64,000 nt of DNA from Fusarium oxysporum f. sp. lycopersici 4287 (GCF_000149955.1 NC_030988.1:3853351-3917350); one strand, 5' to 3'. Counted from the first letter of the stretch, positions 19,997 through 32,230 are shown. Notes: a model not told the origin generated them from the letters alone. Numbers and translations are program-made.

Positions 19997-22349
19997 ATGA
20001 CGGATATCGAGGCACTTGCTACAGATAACGATATCAGTAGGGAAGATATCCCTCATCTTTTCTCAAAGCTTTCAATCGGCGCATATGAAAGATATATGCA
20101 AACAGGAAGCAGAGATGATATCAGCAAAGCCATAGACTCGGCTAAACAGGGTATAGATCTAACAAACGACAGGAACCCATGGCTTACGCAATGGCTGAAT
20201 AACCTCGGAGTCTTTCTTGAGACGCGGTACGAACGGACAGGGGAGATGAAGGACCTGGAAGAGGCGATCAAGGTAGTACGACAAGCTGTAGAATCAACGC
20301 CTAACGGCCATCCAGACCTCGCAGCTATGTTGAGTAACCTTGGAAACAAGGTTGAGACGCGGTACGAACGGACAGGAGAGATGAAAGACCTCGAAGACTC
20401 AATTGAGACAGCACGACGAGCTGTAGAATCGACGCCTGATGGCTGTCCAGACCAGGCAGCCATGTCGAATAACCTTGGAATCAAGCTTATTCGGCGGTAT
20501 GAGCGGACAGAAGAGATGAAGGATCTGGAAGAGGCAATCGAGGCAGGGAGACGGGCTGTAGATTCGACGCCTGACGACCATCCAAACCTGGCAGCCTGGT
20601 TGAATAACGTCGGAAGATTCTTTGAGAGGCTGTATGAACAGACGGGAAAAATGAGGGACCTGGGAGAGGCGTCAGCCTATCTCCTCCAGGCTTGGTCCTG
20701 TTTGCATGCTGTGTCATTCCATCGTGTCACGGCTGCCGCTAAATGTCTGGAATTACTCGCTATACAGAACAGAGTCGACCAAGGCATCAATCTTGGGAGG
20801 AAGATACTCGATCTTCTTCCTTCAGTCCATACACGAACTCTTGATCGCAATGATCAGCAGTTCGTTATTTCAACGTTCGCAGGCGTCGCTTCCGACCTAT
20901 GTGCCTTCCTCTTATCAACAAATCGATTAACTGAGGCTCTTGAATGTCTCGAGCAAGGCCGCGCTATCATCTTAAGTCAACTACTAGATGATCGCAGCGA
21001 TCTTTCTTCACTTCGTCATGATCACCTTCAGCTAGCCAATCGATATCAGAGTCTCGTGGACGAAGTGAATGCTCCGACCCGCCAGACCACTCCCAGTGTG
21101 GTTGAAGCCTTGTTACGAAAGCGGCGGCAAGAAGCTGCAGCCGAGCTAGATATGTGCTTGAAGGAAATCAGATGTGTCCCCGGCCATGAGCGGTTTATGC
21201 TTGGACAGACCGTTACTGAGATGCAGGAGTGTATCACTGAGGGCAGCATTGTGGTTATTAATATCACCAACTTCCGAAGCGATGCCATTATCGTCTCCAA
21301 CAATTCACTGAGAACAATCGTACTTCCCGAGTTATCCGCATCCAAAGCGAGGTTGTGGGTAAGTAAAGATTGGTCGACAAAAAAGAGGTCTGACCAGCGA
21401 GGGGAAAACGATCAGTTTTTAGACTACCTTTCTTGGCTTTGGTATGCCTGTGTCAAGCACATCGTCGCCGAGATTTCCGCTTCAAAGACACATCCAAGCG
21501 AAGGCCTTCCACGAGTATGGTGGATAGGCTCCGGTCTGGCGAGCTCGATGCTCTTCCACGCTGCAGGGGTACATACAAGAGGATCAACGGAGAACGCCTA
21601 TTGCAGGCTAATATCTTCCTACACACCATCGATCAAGGAACTTGCCTATGCACAGAATCAGGCGAAGCGCGCCCAGGAAGACTTGATGGCGCAAGATACA
21701 AACACAATGCTTATTGCAGCCATGCCAATATCACCAAAAGGATCAGGCGACGAGAAAGCGCCGAAAGAGCTCCCTAGAGTAGAATAAGAGATGCGGAAGA
21801 TTCTTATATTAACTCGCTCTCATATGCGTACGACAGTTTATACACACCCCAGCACAGATCAAGTCTTAGAGGCCCTCAAAACCTGCCGTATCGCACACTT
21901 CGCATGCCACGGAACATCAGTCTATTCAGACCCTTCCAATAGTGGTCTGATTTTGCAGAAGAGTACCGGAATTGACGAGCGCTTGGTACAAGAACCGGCT
22001 CACAGTCCAACGGGTTTCGGACCTACGGCTTAGATACGCGCAGATGGCGTACCTCTCGTCGTGCTCTACAGCGGAGAATAAGGCGGCGAGGTTATCGGAT
22101 GAAGTGATACACGTCATGAGCGGGTTCCAGGTGGCAGGGTCCCCTCATGTTGTAGGGTGCCTGTGGCCCGCCGGGGATTCGGAGCGTGTAGAGGTATCGA
22201 AGCGGTTCTACTTTTTGGTATTGCAGCGGAACCAGTCGGTTACCAACAACAAGGTGGCATCGGCGCTGCAGGAGGTGGTGATGGCCGTACGTGCAGAGAA
22301 TCTCAGTATGCCACTGAACTGGGCACAATTTGTGCATTATGGGGTATAA
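19997..22349 (+). pseudogene. TPR-CHAT (caspase-like peptidase) gene, broken by one stop and one frameshift
   Basis: The gene encodes a tetratricopeptide repeat array followed by a CHAT peptidase domain, a caspase-fold combination found in bacterial and fungal surveillance proteins. From the ATG at 19997, an N-terminal region leads into four near-identical 45-residue TPR units (Tyr at 81, 126, 171 and 216 when counted from 19988), with the signature YERTGEMKDLEEAI. The CHAT part holds the catalytic His in AHFACHGTSVYSDP (near 21900) and the catalytic Cys in AYLSSCSTAENKAA (near 22065). A TAA at 21785-21787 interrupts the frame, which then continues in phase. About 200 bases later a one-base insertion near 21995 moves the rest to another frame, which ends HYGV-stop at 22349. 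Both catalytic residues are preserved on either side of the shift. Pogo B2 begins 17 bp after the stop. Confidence 0.85.
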
Positions 22350-22366
22350 ATCGACTTTCACGTGTA

Positions 22367-24321
22367 CCATCCACAACCCCTCTTTCGCCAGGCAAAATAA
22401 AATAAAAAAGCTCCACCAAACCTCACCAACTTCACTTGCACAGAATTTGACCAAATTGAGAGAAATGCGTAAAATCATTCATTTAATGAGCCATAAGTAG
22501 AGTTATCTATTGTAATCTGGTTTTTTTAACCATCCGCCGCGACCGCCTGGTGGGTTGGTGCGGTATGTTTTCCTCTCTGACTTCGATGACAGAGCCAGCC
22601 TCCAATTCTGACTCTTGCTCGCTTAAAGAGACAAATTTCACTCCGATAGGCATATAACGAGTCGCCCCTTCTGGTATGGACTCTTTACCAGCTAGAGTCT
22701 CTCCAAGAGTCATGAAACGTTTGTTAGGATTCGGCACCGCCTTCCTCTTCTTCCCTCTTTTTAGCCAAGTCAATTCTTCCTCTAGGCTGGCAATCCTCTG
22801 CGTATGCGCCGCTACTGTCTGCTGGTGAGCTTTAAAGCCCTTGGCTATTACGTTGTACCGTCTCTGCGTCTTTGGGGTTTTGTTCAACCCAAGATCACGA
22901 ATTTGACGGCTCGTCTGTGGCATATCGTCCGAGCCAAGATACGGCCTGGGTTCAGGAGTCACTCTTGGGCTGCCGTTTGGTCTACCTTGTCGGATTTCAG
23001 GGTGCCGCAGCGCTTTCGAACGTGAGATCGGACAATTTCTAGTGACACTCCAGCCAGACAATATGTTCTTCTTGGTCATTCCAACTCGGCGAGCCTTGAC
23101 GTAAGCCCTGATGAAATAAACCTTATCCATTGGAGCGGAATCAGTCAACGAAGCGAACATTTCCAACTCTCGTCGATATGCAGCCTTCAACGCGTTAAAT
23201 ACTCCGTTTTCCAGTGGCTAGAGTCCATAAGAGCAGTGTGCTGGCAGATAGCAGCAATAAACGTTGTTCAGAAAGCACGTGGCCATCCATTCATCCTTCC
23301 ATCACTCAGCATTAATCTCGAGGTGGAGAAAGGGAAGAACCTACTGTTGCATGGCTTCCACGGCCATCTAAAATAATCATTCTCGCGTCTAAGTCGTCAG
23401 CAGGAGTGGTCTGGGGCAGATAAACTCTCTCGAGCCATTTAATGCCAATATGGCCGTCAGTCCACCCGTTAGGCGATGCTATATAATACTAGTCTGCTAT
23501 CTGCTTGAACTCTTCAAGAAACCACTATTTCTGCAGTTGCTTCCCCTTGAATATTATGCCAGGAACTAAAGCGCGGCCGTCAGCAGTTATAGTTTCGATA
23601 AATGAAGTCCAATTTCGGGTTTGTGGTCCCTTCAGAAACGCCTTGCGCTTGGGGTCCACACTCCCAACAACCAGGATATCTAGACCTGAACCCAGAGGAT
23701 TAGACGGTCAAATTTCAAGCATTAATAAGGGATAGAGGTATATGCTTGCCGAAACCAGTCATAATACCCCCTTCATCGACGTTGACGGTATTTTCAGGCT
23801 TGATCCAACCGTACTGGCCCTCCCGGATATCAAAGTACCAATGAACCGCTTTAGGCGTGAAAGAGTCGAACCTCTTGGCTTCTTGACGCCTACCCATTCT
23901 GATCTTTAGGTCTGCGCGGCGATTGATAAACTTGATCACCCAGTTACGTCCTAAGTCGGGATGTTCGCCCTGCTGTCTCAGCAGGCCCATGACGCAAGCG
24001 CGGATCTAACTGTGGGACGGAGTATAGCCTAAAGACTCCTGACAGAGTATCCAGAAAGTGAGCCTATCCTCTTGGCTCTTAGACAAACGTCAATAAGGGT
24101 GGACCTGCTCTTTCACGGCCCCGCGGCCGTTAAGTCTGTCGATTAGAGTGCTCCGAGGCACTCCCCGTCTCTGAGCGGCTTGAGGAGGTGAAAAACCATT
24201 ATCAGTAACATCAAATATGGCCCCTGCCATATCTTCCTCTATGTATTCCCATTAAAGTCTTGACCTAGGCATTTTCATATTGTTGTCACAGAATAAGGCT
24301 AAAAAATACAGAAAAGAGCGG
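22367..24321 (-). mobile_element. Pogo/Fot1-like element B2, truncated at its 5' side
   Basis: The left end (CCATCCACAACCCCTCTTTC, then GCCAGGCAAAA) matches the TIR of B1 and follows a TA at 22365-22366. The matching TIR at the other side is missing. About 50 bp beyond the transposase start, another element end (starting at 24324) takes over. Compared with B1, this copy is more decayed. Confidence 0.75.
22507..24272 (-). pseudogene. Pogo transposase B2, several nonsense codons
   Basis: The reading starts ATG at 24272 and meets TAA after six codons, then continues with EEDMAGAIFDVTDNGFSPPQ. Further stops interrupt it, including a TAG after SHS (near 24007) and one at the QPLD motif, which reads GL-stop-PLENG. 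The first catalytic Asp is present in VNVDEGGIMTGFG and the second in IILDGRGSH; the third seems changed to Glu. The first intron donor reads GCAAGC. The C-terminal part (22507-23190) is open and ends VKKTRLQ. Sequence and length match B1 closely. Confidence 0.8.
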
Positions 24322-24323
24322 TA

Positions 24324-24601
24324 ACGTACTCCACAAGTGAGTGTCCCATACAAGCGAGTATCCCAAACACATTTTACACCTTAAACTGCCATTTTAAAAA
24401 ACTACATCGAAAGCCTTAATCAGGCTTAAACTACCTGAAAACTTAGATTCAGGCCAATGAACAACGGGAATACACAGAAGAGACGTCTTCTAAATTCCAT
24501 TTGTATTATTTAGAATATTACGAGGAAAAGCTGTATTCGCACTGTCTTTTCTCCTATTTTCAGGCATAGAACATTGAATAGACCGCCGAATGGTTTGGAG
24601 G
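24324..24601 (+). mobile_element. Terminal part of another pogo-like element (E), running into the gap
   Basis: After a TA (24322-24323) comes ACGTACTCCACAAGTGAGTG, with a second AAGCGAGT unit about 15 bases on. This resembles the left ends at 62902 (ACGTATATAATAAGCGAGTG) and 56768. No coding sequence is seen before the assembly gap at 24602. The element's other end is not visible. Confidence 0.5.
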
Positions 24602-24787
24602 NNNNNNNNNNNNNNNNNNNNNNNNNNNNNNNNNNNNNNNNNNNNNNNNNNNNNNNNNNNNNNNNNNNNNNNNNNNNNNNNNNNNNNNNNNNNNNNNNNN
24701 NNNNNNNNNNNNNNNNNNNNNNNNNNNNNNNNNNNNNNNNNNNNNNNNNNNNNNNNNNNNNNNNNNNNNNNNNNNNNNNNNNNNNNN
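24602..24787. other. Assembly gap, 186 N
   Basis: Undetermined bases immediately precede the left end of element C1. This position next to a 21-base G run suggests a sequencing or assembly problem. Confidence 1.
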
Positions 24788-24792
24788 CTATA

Positions 24793-27667
24793 CCCTTTGC
24801 CTCGACCCGGGGGGGGGGGGGGGGGGGGGCCAACTAAGCAAGCTTAGTTGGGCACAAAACCCTGAGACACGCACAAAACCGTGAGACATCGGCAAGGTTA
24901 GTTTTTAGGTGGCGAAAACAGCTTTTTTAATAGCCTGATGTTCTCATAATGTCGTGATTAGTTGAAAATGATAAAAATGCCTAATTTGAAGCTTCTCGTG
25001 ATACTGAATTGACTATTGACTATAGCTGAAGGGGGGATATGACTGTGGCGGCACCCAACCGGGCCCGATTTGAGGAACGATTTCCCTGCTAAAATGGGCG
25101 GCATTCTGTTCCCCTTCCTTGTGACTGTGGCCTCTGCGACCTGCCTTTCTCTCTGTATGAGATCTCGAAGAGACTCGCGATACTGTATTTGGTGTTGTGA
25201 GGGGCAGGGTGTTGAGGGGACTGAGGGTAACGATGACTGGGGAGGTGACTCGTAGTCAGGCAGGCAGGGCGGCGATGAGGGCATCACGACTTAACTGTTG
25301 AAGCTGAAATCGCTGGGGCATGGTGTTTCTTCAGGCCTCGTGAGGTGAAAAGTGACGGAATCGTCACTGTGAGGGAGGAGGGAAAAGTCTACAGCTTCGA
25401 GAGGCTTTGCTGCAAAGGCTGCGTTGCGAATAGACTCACGAAGATCAGGAGGGTGTTGTGTATCTATCATGAATCCGTCAGTGACTTCATTGAGGGCTTC
25501 AGTCATAGCAGACCGCTGTGTATCCATAGATAAATAGTCATTCTTCTTCCCTGTGACTTCTAACCACTTCTTAAACTGCAGCTTTTTCGTGATACCTTTA
25601 ACTATGACTTCTCTGTTATCTCGCCATTCTTATTTCAATGCCTCGAGCTCCCTGATAAGCTGTGATCGTTGCTGCCGTATCTCGGATCGAATACTCTTCT
25701 TCTGACTCTCTGTAATGTACTTATCCTGCTGCTCGCGAAGCTCCTGTAATGAAATCGTGTTAATATAATCAGAAGCTCCTCGGGCGCGTTTTCCTCGCTT
25801 TCTCTGGTGATATCTTTTCTCGATACGAGCTCGGCGATCTTCTATATTCCTTTTTATATGATCTTCAAGTAATATAGCTTTATGAACAATATTCTGAATA
25901 TGCTTAAGTCCCTGACGCGTTGGGGAACTGAGGATATCGTGATATCGGTCCCTGACGTGTGGTGCCGTTGTGGAAGCTGTTGTGAACCTCGCTTCTGACG
26001 GCAGAAGTGAGAAAAAGGCAGGATCAACAGTCTTCTTCATCTTCAGCTTCTTCCTGAGAAGATATTCGACTGCAGGTCGGTCTGTAGGTGGGAAAATCCC
26101 TGACTTTTCGAAGCCTGAGATGATATGTGCCGCCGTGAAGCCTTCGTCGAAGATCTCCTGAAAAAATGATATTAGTATGTGAAAAGAGGGTATATAATTC
26201 AACTCCCTTTTGGGAGGCAATGCTTCTAAACATCCAGAAAAAAAACAAAACGATTGTGAGCATGCAGGTGTTTTCCTCCTTTCCTTTTGACCCAATATGT
26301 ACTACTGATGTGCATTCTTCAGATATTGAAATACACCTATATCCATAGGCTGGAGGATATGCGTTAAATGGGACAGTAAGAAGGCCACGAGGATATTAAA
26401 TTTCATATAGTATTCTCGAAAGGCGAAGGAGCCGTGACCGGCGAAGCCGTCGATAACGAGCAGCCTCCACACAGGACCTTCTTCTTGGATGGTTTCGGTA
26501 TTCGGAGGGAGGTCATATTCTCTGAAGGCATTCCCAGGTTGTTGCAGGTGCTTATTACAGCCAAAATACTGCTCAAAATCGAGCTGACGGCGTTGAACAG
26601 TAGCTGACTTCTCCTAGGAATAACGGTTAAAATGCTTTGCCTACTGCAGCGTTATCTCAGCGTTGGAAAAGGCTGTATCTGACTGTGCAAATCGCATCTG
26701 AGAATCGCCCTCGATCTGAGCCCACTCCAGCGTTGGAAAGCTCTTGAAGATCAGCCACGGAGGAGTTGTATCGCCTGCAGCGTTGCCTGTGCCGATGACT
26801 GTATAGCTTTCTCGATCAGCAGGGGAGAAAACCTCTGTAGATGACTTCTTCTGTGTATGTATAATAAGGCATTCTACATGCTCTCGTAGCATTCCTACTC
26901 TAACTCCAGCTTGGTCAGCGTTCTAACACTCAGAGGCACCGATTCCGTAGTTGGTGATAACTTCAGTGAGCCGCTGAAACCACTGCTTGGTCTCCTCAAC
27001 ACCTGCTTCCTTATACTCCACGCGGGCAGCTTCTTTGGCCTTGAGAATCGATTTATCGAGCTCTGGATGATTATCACAGAAGCGCCGATACCACATTCTG
27101 CTCACTGGCCTTGCCTCAGTATCTCGGCGGCAGCGCAGCGTATTTGCTGCATCTTCTACTTCATATTTAGAGGCAGGCAGACCTGATCTTTGCATCCAGA
27201 TGACGAAGGCCACGATAGCTTCTTCTTCCTCCTCTGTCAGCAGTCTTGGCCGCCCTCCTCGTTGATCAGGAAGGTCTTCTATGCTGAGGGTATTCGCAGC
27301 CTCGAGCTTCTTCACGATGCGAGCGATAGATGCTCTCTTGGAGCCGCGAAAACGATCCTCAGCCTGACGAAGGCTCAAAGGTCGGGCGGCATCGCGAGAG
27401 CGGCCACTTTGAAGCCGTAGGCGTGAAGAAACAACGGCCTGAGCAGCCCTGAGATTGCAGATGAGTGCATAATGCAGTTAGACGATAGATACGGTATATC
27501 CACTAATTAATGTCTTCAGTCCCTTGATTTGGGCTGAAAAAACCCGGAAATGGGGGACAGCCGGCTGTGCGGGGCTCTCTCACCCTTGTGTGCGTGCTCA
27601 AGGTTTTTGTGCCAAATTAAGCTTGTTTAGTGGGCCCCCCCCCCCCCCCCCGGCTCGAGCCAAAGGG
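24793..27667 (-). mobile_element. Pogo-like element C1, 2875 bp, with poly-G tracts inside its terminal inverted repeats
   Basis: Both ends read CCCTTTG-x-CTCGA-x-CC from the outside and are flanked by TA (24791-24792 and 27668-27669). A homopolymer follows: 21 G at 24809-24829 and 17 C at 27635-27651. Next comes an imperfect palindrome containing AAGCTTA. Two direct subterminal units of the type GCACAAAACC-x-TGAGACA follow. The inverted similarity extends about 100 bp. One long minus-strand transposase frame fills the element. G runs inside both TIRs are unusual and are listed as a finding. Confidence 0.82.
24958..27378 (-). pseudogene. C1 transposase: one long frame with six in-frame stops, unusually long C-terminal extension
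   Basis: From about 27378 down to 24958 one reading frame can be followed with no frameshift. It contains an HTH/CENP-B-like N-terminus (SLRQAEDRFRGSKRASIARI, then DLPDQRGGRPRLL, then ARPVSRMWYRRFCDNHPEL). The DDE core has NADQAGVRVG, LLVIDGFAGHGS, and HLTHILQPMDIGVFQYLKNA. A long Lys/Arg-rich coiled C-terminus and a Pro/Ser-rich tail complete it. Stops lie at 26923, 26641, 26614, 26302 (TAG) and 25630, 25291 (TAA); several sit where Trp or Gln is expected. The first catalytic site reads NADQ rather than NADE. The true N-terminus is not clear, since no in-frame ATG was found close to 27378. An intron near 26170-26300 is possible. Confidence 0.75.
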
Positions 27668-28961
27668 TAGCGGAATTTGCGAAATCCAATATTGCCATTT
27701 GCTGAGACTAAGATAAGAGCGGCAAAGTAAGTTCGATAACGAAAATCTCTAGCTCTTTTTATTGCGTTAAGTTCAATAGCACGGTATGCATACATCGCGT
27801 ACCCCTCACAGCCTTAGAGGGCTACAGTCGTTAACTCCAATCATTTCTATAATCAGTAGAGACATTGTCCTCTAAGCTGCTATATATTTTGGCCAATTTT
27901 GGTGTAAGTGAAGCCGATGAGTTTTAGTGGAGCTATTTTTTATTTTGCTTGCCGAAAGAGGGGTTATGCCGAAAGAGGGGACATTCCCTCGACACTCTTC
28001 GAGGTTATTCGACATCAGATGAGCCCAGAAGACGTCATTACACTGCTCAGCTTTCTGAATCTACCAAACAGGAACAGTTTATTTGCTCGGATACGCACAA
28101 AGCATATCCAAGCGGAGTATCCCGTTGACATCGTGGACATGACACACCACCTCGACAAGAATCGCCTTGGCAATATGATTGAAGACTTCAAATCTTTGAA
28201 TGTGGAAGCGCCATCACATGAAAGTGAGAGTGAACCTGGAAACGATCAACCTGAAGTATAGTCGACCGTTCGTCGCCATTTGCCCTGCTCGGCGTGAAGT
28301 TTGCGCAAATGTTTGTCTGGACAATATGGAACTGCGTCGCGATAAGTATCACCATTACACCGCTTGCAAAGTCGGTCGCCGAGGCTGTAGCTGCAGTACT
28401 AATCAGCCCCGGCATGCGCATCATGATTATTCGCATACAAAATCACCGAAAAAGAGTGTTGACAAGTTTACTAGCCGTCTCTAAACTGGACCTCGCTTGG
28501 AAAGAGGCACTCGAGCCGCTCGACGGGATTCAGGAAGTTCTTAGTGGCTCACAAATTCTTGGGACGCGACCATGCTTAGGTGCGTTGGAAGTGGATCGTG
28601 AGGAGGATAATAATAATGACCTGGTGTTTACGTGATTGTTGGAAATGACCTAAACTAACCTACCAAGTTGATAGAGCCTTGGTCATAGGACCGATATGAT
28701 AAGAGAGCGCTAGAGCCAATGCACGATCACGAGCGAGGCAGGTGGTCTCAAGTGGCAGAAGGGGCCTCATTAGTTACGTTTTCGATTGTATATTCACTTT
28801 AACTTCCGAAATTTAAGCTGTCATGACTCGTGCTGTTACCGACTATTTAGGTATTCTCGTCTGTGACCAAAACCGTGTTAATCCGCCGCCGCGGCCATCC
28901 AACTCATCCCCATTTCGCACATTCGATTTGACATGGACCTGTGGGAAACGATGTTGCTCGC
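27668..28961. other. Region with two unassigned open frames
   Basis: A plus-strand frame at 27908-28261 (117 codons, with MSPEDVITLLSFLNLPNRNS and an acidic end) is followed by an overlapping one at 28294-28635. The second has a hydrophobic segment (WNCVAISITITPLAKSVAEA) and could be a membrane segment of a split gene. The two might be parts of one gene joined by an intron, but no splice pair was convincing. No domain was recognised. Confidence 0.35.
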
Positions 28962-29900
28962 TCATCTGACAGGTTTCTGGAGGATCCCTTCACAGTGGTC
29001 GTCAAAGTGGAGGTTGAAGTGCCTCACGCTGTGCATAAACTTCTCTGTCATGTCAAGCTTTTGGTCACGGCCAAAGAGAGTCTCGACGAATTCGACACCA
29101 GCATTCTCGCCAAGGCCAGCTTGGCTCCGCTTAGCAACCTTAAGCATGGGTGCTTCACAGATTTTGAGAAGGGAGCGGAGCTTCTCGGTAAGGCAGCAAC
29201 CGGCCTCGATGAACTTCTCAACACGGTCACGGTCGGCGGCACTGTAAATGTGGCCCACTATTTTCTTTGCTCGCTTCACTTTATCGGCAAGTTGGATGAG
29301 GAGGAGCCACATATCACCGGCCATATCAGAAATAGGAGCGCTAGGACCATGACAATACGTGGTCCAGTCATAAATCCACTTCCCGAGATTGTTGGCATCA
29401 AAGACGCTGCCTAGGAGTAAGATAGGTTCCTCGCTAGGCTCCCAGTGCTTGAGCGAGTATCCGGAGGGGATGCGATGCTTGCAAGCATCGGCATCAGTGG
29501 CCTTAGGTGTATGGGATGAGGATAGGTGTCTACTATGGTAAGATTCAACGGAGCGTATATTCTGAATTTGAGTTCGAGAAATACTAGCGATTCGATGGTT
29601 GTCATTGCCAAAGCTCTTGTAAGGCAGATGTTGAAATGAATCGTATATGGAAGGTATCTGCTTTTTAGAGATAGACTTATTGCTGACGGTGAACGCAGCA
29701 TCATGCAGATTCACGTTCTGGCCCCTACACTGTCCTCCGCCATTGTTGAATAATTGGCAATCAGTAGCGAATCGGGTACCAGTGCCTCTTCCATATGCGC
29801 CGGAATTCGAGCCATAGATGGATGCGACATGATATCCATGGCTGTTGTAACGAGGGGATCCCGTAGCAGGCATGCAGAGTTCATAGTCGTAAATTCTCAT
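28962..29900 (-). CDS. Conserved fungal protein of unknown function
   Basis: The 312-residue frame starts at the ATG at 29900; upstream codons in frame are non-ATG. The N-terminal 140 residues are low-complexity, rich in Gly, Tyr, Ser and Asn. The C-terminal half is compact and looks conserved: GYSLKHWEPSEEPILLLGSV, then FDANNLGKWIYDWTTYCHG, then ISDMAGDMWLLLIQLADKVK, then FVETLFGRDQKLDMTEKFM. I recall proteins with this C-terminal region in many ascomycetes, sometimes under the uninformative label vegetative cell wall protein gp1. No catalytic motif, signal peptide or membrane span was seen. The gene has no intron and no stop, so it looks intact. Confidence 0.7.
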   Translation of the reverse strand: MRIYDYELCMPATGSPRYNSHGYHVASIYGSNSGAYGRGTGTRFATDCQLFNNGGGQCRGQNVNLHDAAFTVSNKSISKKQIPSIYDSFQHLPYKSFGNDNHRIASISRTQIQNIRSVESYHSRHLSSSHTPKATDADACKHRIPSGYSLKHWEPSEEPILLLGSVFDANNLGKWIYDWTTYCHGPSAPISDMAGDMWLLLIQLADKVKRAKKIVGHIYSAADRDRVEKFIEAGCCLTEKLRSLLKICEAPMLKVAKRSQAGLGENAGVEFVETLFGRDQKLDMTEKFMHSVRHFNLHFDDHCEGILQKPVR

Positions 29901-32230
29901 CTTGTTGACATAAGGATATGTTGTGGCAATCGACAACAGTTCTACCCTTAGGTACGTATAGTCGCAACGACTTAGTCAAGTTGAGAAGAACAGGAGGAAG
30001 ATGAAGAGGAGTGTGGTATTGACAGAAAACTTATTACAGCGTCTTGCGGATTAACCAACGCAAGCCACCATCTGGTTACAACATACTAAAAATAAGAAAC
30101 TCGACGTCGAGTAATTCGAGAGTTCAGAACATAGGATTAGGTCGAGGAGTGACGAGAATATAGTTGACTGATGCCACCAAACCGAAGTCAACTATTTGCC
30201 AAGTGTCGAGACAAGGGGCGACAATTGATGTGGCAGATTCTGCTCGGAGTCTGAAACCAGAGGAATATTGAGCCAGAAGCTAAAAACGAGGCGCTATGCC
30301 GCTCGTAAGCATGCAAAATTGTTGGGGTATCGTGTTTTCACTACTGTGCTCGATAGCGGTAGCAGATATGTGAATGGTAAATAGAGGGTACGCGATGCAC
30401 AGAAACTGGCTGCTCGGCTTATCATTGGCGTGTGAGTTAGGGGGGTTGGTGGGGTGGGCGGCGCGCGGGCTTGTGAGTGAAACCAATACTGGGGTCAAGT
30501 CAACCGACTGAACCTTAACAAAATACCCCCGGCTCGTGCCGGTCCTGAAACCTCATGCCATGCCTCGTTCCGTCTCATCAACGTCCCGTTCTTGCTACCC
30601 TATGTCTATGTCGTCACGCCCAGAACAAAGTCCTGAAGGGGGAGCGGGATCAGGCCCAAGCATTCAGAATAAGCTTTTACAAATGCTTATGATGCAGACG
30701 AGGCACACCGTGTTGACCTGATACGGCATCAAATATGAATGGTGGCCACAGCGAGCCGTGGAGGTTATTGATTATCTGCAGACATCTATTCGGTGCCATG
30801 ACGTCGAGTGTACGTATTTTTTACCTTAACAGAATAAAGTACGAAGCCACAAGGCTACTCTTGCACTCACCCTCCCCAGCGACGATGTAATCATTGTCTT
30901 GTCACCATGCCATTCCCGACTTTGGCTCTTTCCCATCACCGCCCGCTTTGACCCTTACTTCCGAATCTAGACCCACCCCAAGCATAAGCCCATGCCCCCG
31001 CCTCCCCGATGTGCTGGGCGGTTGAGAGCAGCAGTACAAAAAAGTTGATCGGTAGCATTTTTTGCCATACTTTGACTGCATTTCCAAATGGCATCGTGCT
31101 GTGTCAGGCTGAAGGCTGAGGTATGATAGAAAGCCACCCTGATGTTCGACGAAACCCTGATCTCCCATGATCAAATGATAAATAACGCCCATAGATGACC
31201 TCATCCATGGCCGTTAGTCCCATGGTCGATCAGGCTATAGAGAATTCGCAACCCCCTCCCGTCCCCTGGCGCCGATGCAGCCGCCTGGGTTAGCCCAACA
31301 GCATATCACGATCGAGATCCTCCCGTCGTAACTGAACACAGCAATGGGTGACTCCCAAAACTGCCATGCTCCCGAATGGGAACCTAGCACCGTAATAAGA
31401 TGGTAGTAGACGCCCTATCCTGTATTAGAGTTTAAGGACAGCAGGGAGGGCAGACGGGTGAAACCTAACGCTCGGGCATTCTTTTTTGGTCCCGCTCCCC
31501 ACCCCATTTTCCCCCAACGCCCATATTAGGCTTATTTCCAGGACCTGGAGTCTGGAGGCTAAAACGAAGACCAAACGACAAATTCTACCCAACCATTCCA
31601 GGTCTACAGTACTAGATGAATACTGCTTCCCCAACGTCGCTAACTAAACATGAGCAAGGGTGCACGGAACTTTCGCGACAAGGCGTCACCCATACGACTT
31701 TGTAACGACATGAAATGGTAATGGCGAACTTTCTGAAACCAGCGCCTACCACAGCAAATACCTGGACGTTTGAGATTGGTTCAGCATCCTGGCTTGGTTG
31801 ACCAGAGCAAGCTTCCTACCACCGTGCAGACACAACATTACATTGCAGCCGGCTCTATAAGGCAAAATCACTTAGCAATTCTTGAACTAGCGTTCACGTT
31901 TAGCGTAAATGGCAATGGCCACCCGCCAATTGAACTCAGTATTGCCTAATCAATACAGCCAAACCAATCGCACCCACAACGGTACAAGCTGGCGGATTTT
32001 GCCATCAGAATGACATCCGCTACACCTGTTGGGCCATTTGTTAATTTATAGACAGTATGTCACCCCTTCCGGCTGTGCTGCGTTGAAGGCTGTACTAGGA
32101 AGATTTCATACCCTGGCCCTGCGGATACTTGATCTCATTCTTTCTGATCCTTTTTACACCTTTCCTCTTCGTTCCCTTGGAGAATCCACATACAGTTAAG
32201 CTATCTTTGATCGATAATATTTTCCCTAAG

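Noticed and set aside
28962..29414. Plus-strand frames of 104-157 codons
   Set aside because: They are mirror images of the conserved minus-strand gene at 28962-29900.
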